A stretch of 32,378 bases of DNA. It comes from CAZJYI01 sp964550025 (GTDB taxonomy: Bacteria > Verrucomicrobiota > Kiritimatiellia > UBA8416 > CAYOBW01). Positions 22,825-30,125 of the stretch are shown piece by piece. Every line of letters begins with the position of its first letter. Within the stretch, counting starts at the first letter, position 1. Where the stretch lies: NCBI GenBank assembly GCA_964550025.1, contig CAZJYI010000131.1:1-32378 (forward strand), given 5' to 3'. The position numbers and the translations under genes are program-made. Under the pieces are notes generated by a model. The model saw only the letters and a list, made by a program, of their open reading frames with translations, ran no database searches and had not been told where the DNA came from.

Positions 22825-23949
22825 ATGAGAATGTTCCTCCCTGGAGTTGAAGTGTCCGTTTCCAAGGGGCTGCTCGCAAGGACGATTGGGGCGGCGTTTG
22901 ACCGGAGTTACTACTTCGACCCCGTCATCCGCCGTGAGCTCGACGGCAGGTGTCATGCCTACACCAACCGCGAGCTGGCTGACCTCGATGCGTTCTTCAC
23001 AGAATCCAACCTGGGGCGGCGCGAGCACGTTGATGAACGACAGGTGCTCGTGGGCGGTATCCAGCCCAACCTGATCCAAGGCATGCTGCTCGGGGCGGAG
23101 TTCATGCCCAATCCCGCCGGCGATGCCGACATCTCGCCGGCGTGTTGGGAGGGTCGGTCGCTGGACGATCTGCCGTCTTCCGAGGAACAGCTCGACCATG
23201 AACTGATCCGACTGTTTGACCGCCAGATCATGGAGATCCAGACGGAGGGCAGGCTGACGCCGATCCCTCCCTTCTTCTGGGACGCGTCCGGACGTGCCGC
23301 CGTGCACGGTGCACTCACTTCAACTCAGAAGTTTCTCGGCGAGGACGTTTTCGTTGACATGCTCATCGATCCCGACCGCATCCACCGGATGACGGAGTGG
23401 ATTGCGGACTCCAACATCGCGCTTGTTCAACACTTTGCCGAGATATGCGGCGTCGAGGTCGCTGAGGTCCATGTGGGCGAATGCTCATCGTGCATGATAG
23501 CCCCGGACCAGTGGGATGAGTTTGTTGTGCCGACCCTCAACCGCATGGCGGAAGCCCTCGGCCCCGTTCGCCTCCACTCTTGCGGCCCGAGCGACCATAT
23601 TCTCGAGAAAGCCCGCACGGTCGCGCGGCTGAGCAGCCTGGACTTGGGAGGCGAGACATCCGTCGCGAAAGTCCGCGAGTTGTTCGGGTCGGGCTTTCCC
23701 GTGTCAATCGCCCCACTGGCCGAAGATCTCGCCGCGGGCTCGCCCGACGCGCTCCTCGCCTGGCTCGGTCGTGTGCTCGAAGAGAACCGTGACGGCAACC
23801 TGACGGTCCTCTACCACATTGAGGCGGAGTACGACTTGGGCGTATTGAGAGCGTTTCACGAAAGGATCCGCGACCTGACATCGGAGCGAGGTGCCAGTGC
23901 TGCGCACCGGTCGTGTGCGTCCAGAGGCGTGGCCGACGTCGTCCCGTAG
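22825..23949 (+). CDS. URO-D family (MtaA/CmuA-like) methyltransferase-type protein
   Basis: 374 residues from the ATG at 22825 (AAGGA 4 nt upstream; a second in-frame ATG at 22831 with 10-nt spacing is equally possible; the GTG at 22789 has no SD). Fold signatures of the uroporphyrinogen decarboxylase superfamily are seen: a FFWDASGRAAVHG segment, MLIDPDRIHRM, EVHVGECSSCMIAPDQWDEF, and VRLHSCGPSDHILE with the Zn-type Cys found in corrinoid-dependent methyltransferases. No signal peptide, so cytoplasmic. True HemE lies in haem operons; this position in a sugar operon and the HSCG motif argue for a methyltransferase-like role, perhaps on a methylated sugar or glycine-betaine-like compound (inference). 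No corrinoid protein is nearby. Confidence 0.8.
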   Translation: MRMFLPGVEVSVSKGLLARTIGAAFDRSYYFDPVIRRELDGRCHAYTNRELADLDAFFTESNLGRREHVDERQVLVGGIQPNLIQGMLLGAEFMPNPAGDADISPACWEGRSLDDLPSSEEQLDHELIRLFDRQIMEIQTEGRLTPIPPFFWDASGRAAVHGALTSTQKFLGEDVFVDMLIDPDRIHRMTEWIADSNIALVQHFAEICGVEVAEVHVGECSSCMIAPDQWDEFVVPTLNRMAEALGPVRLHSCGPSDHILEKARTVARLSSLDLGGETSVAKVRELFGSGFPVSIAPLAEDLAAGSPDALLAWLGRVLEENRDGNLTVLYHIEAEYDLGVLRAFHERIRDLTSERGASAAHRSCASRGVADVVP

Positions 23950-24029
23950 AAGGGGCAGCCCGATCCCGCACTGTACAATGACGGTGAGTGGCTCCATACT
24001 GTCGAACGATGCAGAGCGAAGGGACAGGT

Positions 24030-24731
24030 ATGAGCAAAATCTACGAAATGACACCATTGGGACGGAGCATTCTGCTGGCGGCCGGGGTCATGCTGATCGG
24101 CTTGACGGGGGCTCGTGCCGAATCGCCCCACGCCAGGCAGATTGCTGAGTTCCTTGCGGTGCACAGCAATGCGGTTCCCCTGATTGTGATCAGAGACGGC
24201 AAGGGAGACTTCTCGAATTGGGAACGGTTCGACGCCAAGGTCATCGACGGTGATCACGTTCACGTGCCGAAGACAAACCCGCGGACCAGGCAGGCGTTTA
24301 CTGACTTCAAACTGATCTTCGAGTTCAAGATGGATCCCGGCGCCAACAGTGGCATTTTTCTACCGGGCATGGGTGAACTCCAGATGCTCGAGAACACCGC
24401 GAAGCGCTACGCGAAGCTCGATCCGCGGCAGTATCACGCCAGCGCGTACGGGCTCGCCCCGGCCAAACGCGGACACCAGAAGCCCGTCGGCGAGTGGAAC
24501 TACCAGGAGGTCGTTGTCCGCGGCCACACGATCGTGGTGCACCTCAATGGGGTGAAGATCCTCGACACGGACCTGTCCAAGATCACCGAGACCATGAAGG
24601 GCAAGAAGTACTCGCCAAGAACGAATCTGAAGGGTCCACTGGCTCTCGGAGGGCATGCCTCCGGCGTTTACTACCGCAACATGTACGTGGCGGAGTTGAC
24701 GCCGGGCAAGAAGCAGGCTCCGGGCCTATAG
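24030..24731 (+). CDS. Secreted DUF1080 (3-keto-disaccharide hydrolase family) protein
   Basis: 233 residues from the ATG at 24030 (AAGGGA 5 nt upstream), with signal peptide (LGRSILLAAGVMLIGLTGARA). The PF06439 fold is shown by FKLIFEFKMDPGANSGIFL, GELQMLEN, a GEWNYQEVVVRGHTIVV segment and LNGVKILDTDL. Members of this family hydrolyse 3-keto glycosides made by Gfo/Idh/MocA dehydrogenases. A Tat-exported Gfo/Idh/MocA gene converges on it, the two 3' ends overlapping by 6 bp, so both could work on the same exported 3-keto sugar intermediate (inference). Last gene of the plus operon, 80 bp after the URO-D gene. Confidence 0.9.
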   Translation: MSKIYEMTPLGRSILLAAGVMLIGLTGARAESPHARQIAEFLAVHSNAVPLIVIRDGKGDFSNWERFDAKVIDGDHVHVPKTNPRTRQAFTDFKLIFEFKMDPGANSGIFLPGMGELQMLENTAKRYAKLDPRQYHASAYGLAPAKRGHQKPVGEWNYQEVVVRGHTIVVHLNGVKILDTDLSKITETMKGKKYSPRTNLKGPLALGGHASGVYYRNMYVAELTPGKKQAPGL

Positions 24732-26045
24732 CGTCCAGCCTTTGCGGTACTCACGCCGTATGAGTACGTCGGCCTCAGGGCAACCCCGTGCCTTCAGCGT
24801 CTTAGGGTCCCAGTGGAGTTTCTTGCCGGTGCGAAGCGCCACGTTGCAGAGCAGGGCTGCTTCGGTCAGTGCGCCGCCGTAGTCGAAGTTGCAGGTCGTT
24901 ATCCCGCCCGTCTTGCAGGCTTCCACCCATTCGCGGTGGTGGCCGATGGAGTCCGGGATGAACGGATCCGGCGGCTTGAATCCGGCAAACCGATCTTCGG
25001 GCAGCAGCTGATGTCTGTTGTAGTCGGCAATGAGCATCCCTTTTGCTCCGACGAAGAGCACGGCGTTACCCCACTCCGGAATCTTCTTCCGTTTCACGAT
25101 TTCGGGATATCCGCCGCCGTGGTACCAGGTCAATGTCACGGGGGGCAGGTTGCCGCGCGCCGGGTACTCCTGCCGCGCGATTGTCCGGTGTGACGTGCTC
25201 TCCGGGTGGAGCGTACCTTCCGCTTCCACCGTGGCGGGGTGCCGCAGGTCGAGCGCCCAGAATGCCAGATCGCAGAAATGGCAGTAGAAATCCCCAAGCG
25301 CGCCGTTGGCGAAATTCCACCAGTAGCGCCACCCACCGGGAGCGTACCACGGATGGTACGGACGATGGGCCGCGGGCCCCAGCCAGAGGTCCCAGTTGAG
25401 CGTTTCCGGAACCGGGGGTTGGTCGGCAGGCGCATTCCGTTGAGACGAGTTGGTCGGGTTGGGCGGCCCTTCGAACTTCGCTCCCAGCCACACGTGGACC
25501 TCTCGCACCTCGCCAATGGCGCCCGTCTTGACCAGCTCCACGACACGCCGATAGTTGCTCCCGGCGTGGATCTGGGTCCCCATCTGTGTGATCAGCTTTC
25601 CTTCCCTGGCGACCTCGGCCATCAGTCTGGCTTCGTATACGCTGTGAGAGAGTGGTTTTTCGCAGTAGCAGTGCTTGCCGAGCTTCATGGCCATAACGGC
25701 AGGAGGTGCGTGTGTGTGGTCGGGTGTACCGATGACGACGGCATCGATCTGCTTGTGCATCTGGTCGAACATCCTGCGGAAGTCCACATACCGTTTCGCC
25801 TTCGGGAAGCGGTTGAACGTTGCGGCCGCGCGGGCATCATCGACATCGCACAAGGCCACGATGTTCTCGCCTGCCACGCCGCCCACGTTGGCGGCGCCGC
25901 GTCCACCGACGCCAATGGCCGCGATGTCCAGCTTCTCGTTGGGCGATTTGGACTGCGCAACCGATCCAGAACCGGTCGCCATCCAGACTCCGGAGGCCAC
26001 GGCGGTTGTGCGAAGCATGTCGCGGCGGCTGATGAGTGTGGGCAT
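24726..26045 (-). CDS. Tat-exported Gfo/Idh/MocA-family oxidoreductase
   Basis: 439 residues from the ATG at 26045, with GAGGAG just upstream that overlaps the stop of the preceding gene; the frame upstream (to 26351) is a shadow of that gene. A twin-arginine signal (SRRDMLRTT, residues 6-14) precedes an alanine/glycine-rich h-region. The Rossmann domain has GVGGRG (45-50), CDVDD, GTPDHTHA and CEKPLSH with Lys130, the usual NAD(P)-binding/catalytic Lys. The C-terminal domain contains WDLWLGPAAHRPYHPWYAP, W-R-Y-W-W-N-F-A-N-G and GALGDFYCH, typical of the large PVC/Bacteroidetes subfamily. It probably oxidises a sugar (often at C3) outside the cytoplasm with a pre-bound cofactor. Third gene of the BNR_4/hydrolase operon. 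Confidence 0.92.
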   Translation of the reverse strand: MPTLISRRDMLRTTAVASGVWMATGSGSVAQSKSPNEKLDIAAIGVGGRGAANVGGVAGENIVALCDVDDARAAATFNRFPKAKRYVDFRRMFDQMHKQIDAVVIGTPDHTHAPPAVMAMKLGKHCYCEKPLSHSVYEARLMAEVAREGKLITQMGTQIHAGSNYRRVVELVKTGAIGEVREVHVWLGAKFEGPPNPTNSSQRNAPADQPPVPETLNWDLWLGPAAHRPYHPWYAPGGWRYWWNFANGALGDFYCHFCDLAFWALDLRHPATVEAEGTLHPESTSHRTIARQEYPARGNLPPVTLTWYHGGGYPEIVKRKKIPEWGNAVLFVGAKGMLIADYNRHQLLPEDRFAGFKPPDPFIPDSIGHHREWVEACKTGGITTCNFDYGGALTEAALLCNVALRTGKKLHWDPKTLKARGCPEADVLIRREYRKGWTL

Positions 26046-26055
26046 GGGTGCTCCT

Positions 26056-26991
26056 CTACTGGTTGCTCTCCGGGGTTCCGGGTCCGCGGTCGTGGTATTC
26101 CACCCACTGTCTTCCGATATTGCTGTCCGGAATCCAAATGAACGTCGTCTGTGGAACGGCGGACGTTCCGTCTTCCCGGGACGAGTTGACGATTCCCGGG
26201 TTGCCCAGGGAAGCATCAGCCGTTCCCGGGCCTTCAAGTGTGCCATCGACCCATACTGATCTTTGCCACGTTGGCGGCGCCAGGTTCTTCCCGCCGCCCA
26301 GGCGCAGTTTGAGAACGGTGGACAGCCACGGCAACACAAACCGGTCGTCACCGGTTGAGTTGTGGCGGCAGTCGGGTTGCACGATCAGTGTCCACGGGGC
26401 GCCAAGTCTCTTGCGCATGGTCTCCCGGACGTAAGTGTACACCCGTGCGTTGCGCTTCGGGTCGTTTGAGGCCAGCGCATAGAGGACGGGTACCGTTTCG
26501 TGGGCCCCGTTGCTGAACTGCTCCGAGCCAATGACCGATTCACCGTGGTAGCCGATGGCGGCCACGGCCCGTTCGGGTGCGGCATACACCATGGCGATCC
26601 CGTTGGCGCCTCCGCGCGAGACACCCGTGGTCACGAAGGGCGCCTTCGCAAGACTCGGGATGCCCAACTGCCGGGACGCGGCAGCCAGCCCCGCGTAGAG
26701 TCGGCGAACGTCGTTCGTTCCCTGGCGAGGGTGCACGGGGTCCTTCTTTCGCTTGCCGCTGGCGGGAATCAACAGCGCCATGGCAACGCCCTCGCACGTT
26801 GCGAAATCGCGCCAAGCCTGTTTCCTGTACAGCTGATTGCCAGCGCCGTAGTGGCGATGCACAATGACCGCACGCACAGTGGCCAGACCCTCCGGCGTCC
26901 AGACCGAGATGTCCTTGCCAACGTATTCGGCCGCAAGGCCGCATTGGGCTGCGAGCAGTCCCGTGAGTAGTACTCCGAAACCGCGGCCCAT
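26056..26991 (-). CDS. Secreted alpha/beta-hydrolase (carbohydrate-esterase-like)
   Basis: 311 residues with signal peptide (MGRGFGVLLTGLLAAQCGLAA). The nucleophile elbow is GVSRGG (Ser125) within FVTTGVSRGGANG, and PDCRHNSTGDDRF may hold the catalytic His. An early H-R-H-Y-G segment could shape the oxyanion site. It starts 1 bp after the stop of the BNR_4 gene, so the two are probably translationally coupled, and its own stop overlaps the SD of the Gfo/Idh/MocA gene. An esterase on an acylated glycan is the likeliest role, but peptidase-like or lipase-like activity cannot be excluded. The C-terminal 80 residues look like a small beta appendage. Confidence 0.8.
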   Translation of the reverse strand: MGRGFGVLLTGLLAAQCGLAAEYVGKDISVWTPEGLATVRAVIVHRHYGAGNQLYRKQAWRDFATCEGVAMALLIPASGKRKKDPVHPRQGTNDVRRLYAGLAAASRQLGIPSLAKAPFVTTGVSRGGANGIAMVYAAPERAVAAIGYHGESVIGSEQFSNGAHETVPVLYALASNDPKRNARVYTYVRETMRKRLGAPWTLIVQPDCRHNSTGDDRFVLPWLSTVLKLRLGGGKNLAPPTWQRSVWVDGTLEGPGTADASLGNPGIVNSSREDGTSAVPQTTFIWIPDSNIGRQWVEYHDRGPGTPESNQ

Positions 26992-26992
26992 T

Positions 26993-28390
26993 CTACTTCG
27001 CCTCCGTCCGGCGGTTGATCGTGACGTCTACCAGCAGGAGGTCCTTGCCCGACCCCGCCAGTCCTCTGAAGTTGCCCGTGCGACGCAGGTGTTCGCGATC
27101 GATCATGTGGATGCGGTGTCTGAGTGGGTGGGTGACATGCGCTTCGGTCGGGTGCCACATGCGGGTGAGGCTGCTGCGCCCGAGCACTGTCAATACGCCG
27201 TGCGAATCGTTGAAGACCTTCTCTCCGTCGATCGGAGGGTTGGCGCCCCACTTCCTGCTGTCGGCATCCCAGTGGTTGAGGAAGTTTCTACCTTCGGACT
27301 TCAACATCACGACGGGGTTGCCCTGCCTGTCGATCGCGAGACTCACCGGCGTATGCATGAAGTGTTTCGAATGCACGACCTCGCCCTGGTTGAGGCCGGG
27401 TTTGGCGCGCGCAGGCCACGGTACCACCGTGCCGTCCAGCTTCTTCGCGGTCTTGCCACGGTCGTCGCTGACAACGTAAACACAATCCGTTACCCAGTGC
27501 CCGCCTGGCAGATTCTCGGTGGGTCGGCCGGCGATGACGGTGGTGATAAGGTGCATGCGACCGGTGCTGTCGTGATACATCCAACCCTGTGAGCGGACAT
27601 AGTGGTTCGCGTTCTCGCCGCCTCGCTCCCAGATCGTGAGGGGCATGGAGTACGGCGTCCCGTTCGTGCCGCCGATGAACGACCATGCTCCAGCTGCTGC
27701 GTCGTACTTGCTGGCGACCCAGAGCATCTGGCGTGGGCTGTTTCGGCGTTGCCGGGAGTAGTAGTACAACCGCCCCTCCCGGTCGTTGACGAAAGCCATA
27801 TACGAGAAGTAGTCGCCCTGGGGGCGCTGTTTCTCTGTGGCTCCAAACCACACGAACTCCGAGATATCTCCCGGTCGCTTTGAACGCCAGTACATACACT
27901 TGCCGCCGGTCCTGCGCGGATTGTACCGGTCAGGCATGTGGTCGTAGGCTTTGCCGGACCCGTAACCGTGCATGTCTCCGGACACGTGCAGATAGCCTCG
28001 TTCATCCACCCCAATGGAAAAGGTGTGGTGGCCGTCGTCACGCGACCGATACACGTCTTCCTCGTTGCGATCGAGGTAGTGCGACAAGACTTCTCCGTCA
28101 CCGCCAATCCTGACCACGCGGGGCCGCCGATCGTCGTCGACGTAGGCGATATAGGTGCTGCCTCGAAAACTCGTGACCATGGTGTTGTAGTTCCAGCTTG
28201 TCAGGTTGACCGTCTTACCTGTCCACATGGGGGCCTGCCAGACGACGTCTTCCGCGATAGTCTCCTTGCCGAGATCGTACGGAATTGTACGCGCCGTTGG
28301 TTGAGCTGCCGCTTCGTTGCCCTGGGCAATCATCGCCAGAAGCGGAAGCGCGCAAACCACAGTCGCTGCTTCTACCGTTCCAACAGTCAA
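26993..28390 (-). CDS. Secreted BNR_4-family propeller protein, possible polysaccharide lyase
   Basis: I start at TTG 28390, with GGAAGGAG just upstream, giving 465 residues and a signal peptide (VVCALPLLAMIAQGNEAAAQ); the frame stays open to a GTG at 28435 without an SD. The body is a BNR_4 seven-bladed propeller: STYIAYVDDDRRPRVVRI, DDGHHTFSIGVDERGYLHVS, GDMHGYG, GDYFSYMAFVNDREGRLYYY, HTPVSLAIDRQGNPVV. The two His in DGH and DMH are 20 residues apart, a pattern shared with BNR_4 polysaccharide lyases such as ulvan lyases (PL24/25). That makes a uronic-acid lyase plausible, but many BNR_4 members are untested. First gene of the three-gene minus operon. Confidence 0.8.
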   Translation of the reverse strand: MTVGTVEAATVVCALPLLAMIAQGNEAAAQPTARTIPYDLGKETIAEDVVWQAPMWTGKTVNLTSWNYNTMVTSFRGSTYIAYVDDDRRPRVVRIGGDGEVLSHYLDRNEEDVYRSRDDGHHTFSIGVDERGYLHVSGDMHGYGSGKAYDHMPDRYNPRRTGGKCMYWRSKRPGDISEFVWFGATEKQRPQGDYFSYMAFVNDREGRLYYYSRQRRNSPRQMLWVASKYDAAAGAWSFIGGTNGTPYSMPLTIWERGGENANHYVRSQGWMYHDSTGRMHLITTVIAGRPTENLPGGHWVTDCVYVVSDDRGKTAKKLDGTVVPWPARAKPGLNQGEVVHSKHFMHTPVSLAIDRQGNPVVMLKSEGRNFLNHWDADSRKWGANPPIDGEKVFNDSHGVLTVLGRSSLTRMWHPTEAHVTHPLRHRIHMIDREHLRRTGNFRGLAGSGKDLLLVDVTINRRTEAK

Positions 28391-28641
28391 GATGTTCTCC
28401 TTCCAATCGCGTGTTCTGCGTCTGCCGAACCACACTCTACAGCCCCAGCCGGCAGAGAAGAAGATAGTCCGGTCGGGCGCCGGACACCAGTCTGTGTTGC
28501 GTGATTAACCGGGGCCCCGCTCATTCAGTCAGTCGCGGAATTTGACGGTTGTTCGCACGAAATCAACGATCAGAGACGTTGCCGAGGCAAAGCTGTCAGT
28601 GCTATCGTAGAGACCAAGTCCCGAATCGCAAGGAGGGTCGA
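28391..28641. other. Divergent intergenic region
   Basis: No gene recognised. It contains a perfect 6-bp hairpin (GTCCGG 28468-28473 / CCGGAC 28481-28486, 7-nt loop) and, on the plus strand, a weak promoter candidate TTGCCG (28580-28585), 18 bp, TATCGT (28604-28609) that would serve the tiny ORF and HEAT operon. Confidence 0.4.
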
Positions 28642-28725
28642 ATGCGCAAGAGAGGCGTTGAGAAGCGCCTGAACGAAGCACTCGAAAGAGGGCGGCCGAA
28701 GGGTCGGCGGCCAAGGCGTCGCTGA
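28642..28725 (+). CDS. Tiny Arg/Lys-rich ORF with AT-hook-like core
   Basis: 27 codons, ATG with AAGGAGG 5 nt upstream (28630-28636), an SD as good as any in the window. The product starts MRKRGVEKRLNEALERG and continues with RPKGRRPRRR; the central RGRPKGRRP resembles an AT-hook (R-G-R-P core). It may be a small nucleic-acid-binding protein, a leader peptide for the HEAT operon 122 bp downstream, or chance coding in GC-rich DNA. I cannot decide without homologues. Confidence 0.4.
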   Translation: MRKRGVEKRLNEALERGRPKGRRPRRR

Positions 28726-28847
28726 ACGGCCGCGCAAGGGCGGCACGGCCACGGCAGCAATCGACGTTCTGCCCCTGTCGGCGGGCAGCTTCGCCCCCCC
28801 AGGCGGCCCACTCCCAATGGGCCTCGACGGGCAAAGGAGAAAACAAC

Positions 28848-30125
28848 ATGAACGAAGTACGGCTCGCGCTCCTGTGTCTGTTGCCCGCGGCCGGCGTCGT
28901 GGCGGCGCCGCCGAAGGCGCCGCCAAACCCCATGTCGGGGAAGTCCGTGGTCCAGCTCGGGAAGGTCCTCGAGAGCGGCGCGTCCGAGATGGACAGGGTC
29001 CACGCGGCCCTGGCATTCAAGGACATGGTTTCGCCACCGGGGGCCGCGGGTGGCAAGAGGGGTAAGAAGGGTGGAAAGACGCCCGAATGGGAACTCGAGA
29101 TTCCCGAGGGTTTCATCGATGCCTGTATGACCGGCCTGGCAGACCGTTCCTGTGCCGTACGCTTCTATAGCGCCCAGGCCCTCGAGCTGGCAGGTGCCGA
29201 TGCGTTGCCGGCCCTGACCAAGGCCGTGGGATCTGACAATGACGACTGCAGGGTATCGGCGATGCATGCCATAGGCATGATGGCGAAGAAGACGGGGGCC
29301 AGTAAAAAGAGAGCCGGTGAGGTCGACCTGGCTCCCATCTTCGGGTCCGCTGTGCCTGCCCTGCGGAAGGCGCTCAAGGACAAGAACTACATTGTACGCG
29401 AGACGGCCTGCGCCACCCTTGCCCGACTGGGCACGGCCGGGGCAGCGGCACTGGGCGATCTCATCGCGCTGCTCGAGGATGAGCACTTCTGTGTCGTCAA
29501 CCAGGCAGTGCACGCCGTGGCAGCGGCCGATCCCGGCTGCACCAAGTCCGTTCCGGCCCTGGTCAAGGCCCTTGAGTCGGAGCACGAGGTGCGTGAGTTC
29601 ATCGTCAAGGAACTGGGCAATATGGGTCAGACGGCCAAAGGCGCGGTCCCTGCGCTTTGCGGACTGGTCGGTTTGGGCAAGAACAGCTGGCATGTTGCGC
29701 TGGAGAGCACCCGGGCCCTGCTCAAGATCGTTACCTATGATGCGGAACCGGCGCAGGATGCCGTGATTGCAGAGCGCAACCAGGCGCTTAGCGCGATTGG
29801 CACGGCCCTGATGAACCAGGATGCCAAGTTCCTGCAGGCCCGCATACGGAACGCCGTTCTCGACAACAGGGGCTACTGTCCGATTGGGGAAGGCGCCGAA
29901 CCCCTGGTGGAATGGTTTGAGCAGACATTGCGCGAATACGTCAAGACTGAACGGGGCCACTACGGTCCTCCCCTGCCCAAGGTGAGCCGGTTGCTGGCCG
30001 AGATCGGCCGGCACTACAAGACAGAGCACCTGCTGGCCCTGGCGAAGGAGCTCAAAGCCGCGGAAGACACCAAGGAAGCCTGGCTCGAGGATTTCGAACC
30101 CATGCTCAAGCTGGAGGGCCGGTAG
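28848..30125 (+). CDS. Secreted HEAT-repeat protein
   Basis: 425 residues; the ATG has AAAGGAGA upstream. Residues 1-19 are a signal peptide (MNEVRLALLCLLPAAGVVA), followed by a Pro/Lys-rich stretch with GGKRGKKGGK. From about 85 to 310 there are HEAT-like alpha-helical repeats (VRFYSAQALELAGADALPAL, CRVSAMHAIGMMA, VRETACATLARLGTAGAAAL, VREFIVKELGNMGQTAKGAV). Such secreted HEAT proteins are common beside sulfatases in PVC bacteria and probably act as protein-protein scaffolds in the periplasm (inference). Its stop codon is immediately followed by the ATG of the SASA gene, so the two are translationally coupled. Confidence 0.85.
   Translation: MNEVRLALLCLLPAAGVVAAPPKAPPNPMSGKSVVQLGKVLESGASEMDRVHAALAFKDMVSPPGAAGGKRGKKGGKTPEWELEIPEGFIDACMTGLADRSCAVRFYSAQALELAGADALPALTKAVGSDNDDCRVSAMHAIGMMAKKTGASKKRAGEVDLAPIFGSAVPALRKALKDKNYIVRETACATLARLGTAGAAALGDLIALLEDEHFCVVNQAVHAVAAADPGCTKSVPALVKALESEHEVREFIVKELGNMGQTAKGAVPALCGLVGLGKNSWHVALESTRALLKIVTYDAEPAQDAVIAERNQALSAIGTALMNQDAKFLQARIRNAVLDNRGYCPIGEGAEPLVEWFEQTLREYVKTERGHYGPPLPKVSRLLAEIGRHYKTEHLLALAKELKAAEDTKEAWLEDFEPMLKLEGR

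Noticed and set aside
22825..23949. Haem biosynthesis HemE
   Set aside because: Only the superfamily fold fits; the HSCG motif and sugar-operon context do not suit HemE.
26046..26351. N-terminal extension of the Gfo/Idh/MocA protein to 26351
   Set aside because: That stretch is antiphase to the hydrolase gene; the twin-arginine signal and GAGGAG SD fix the start at 26045.
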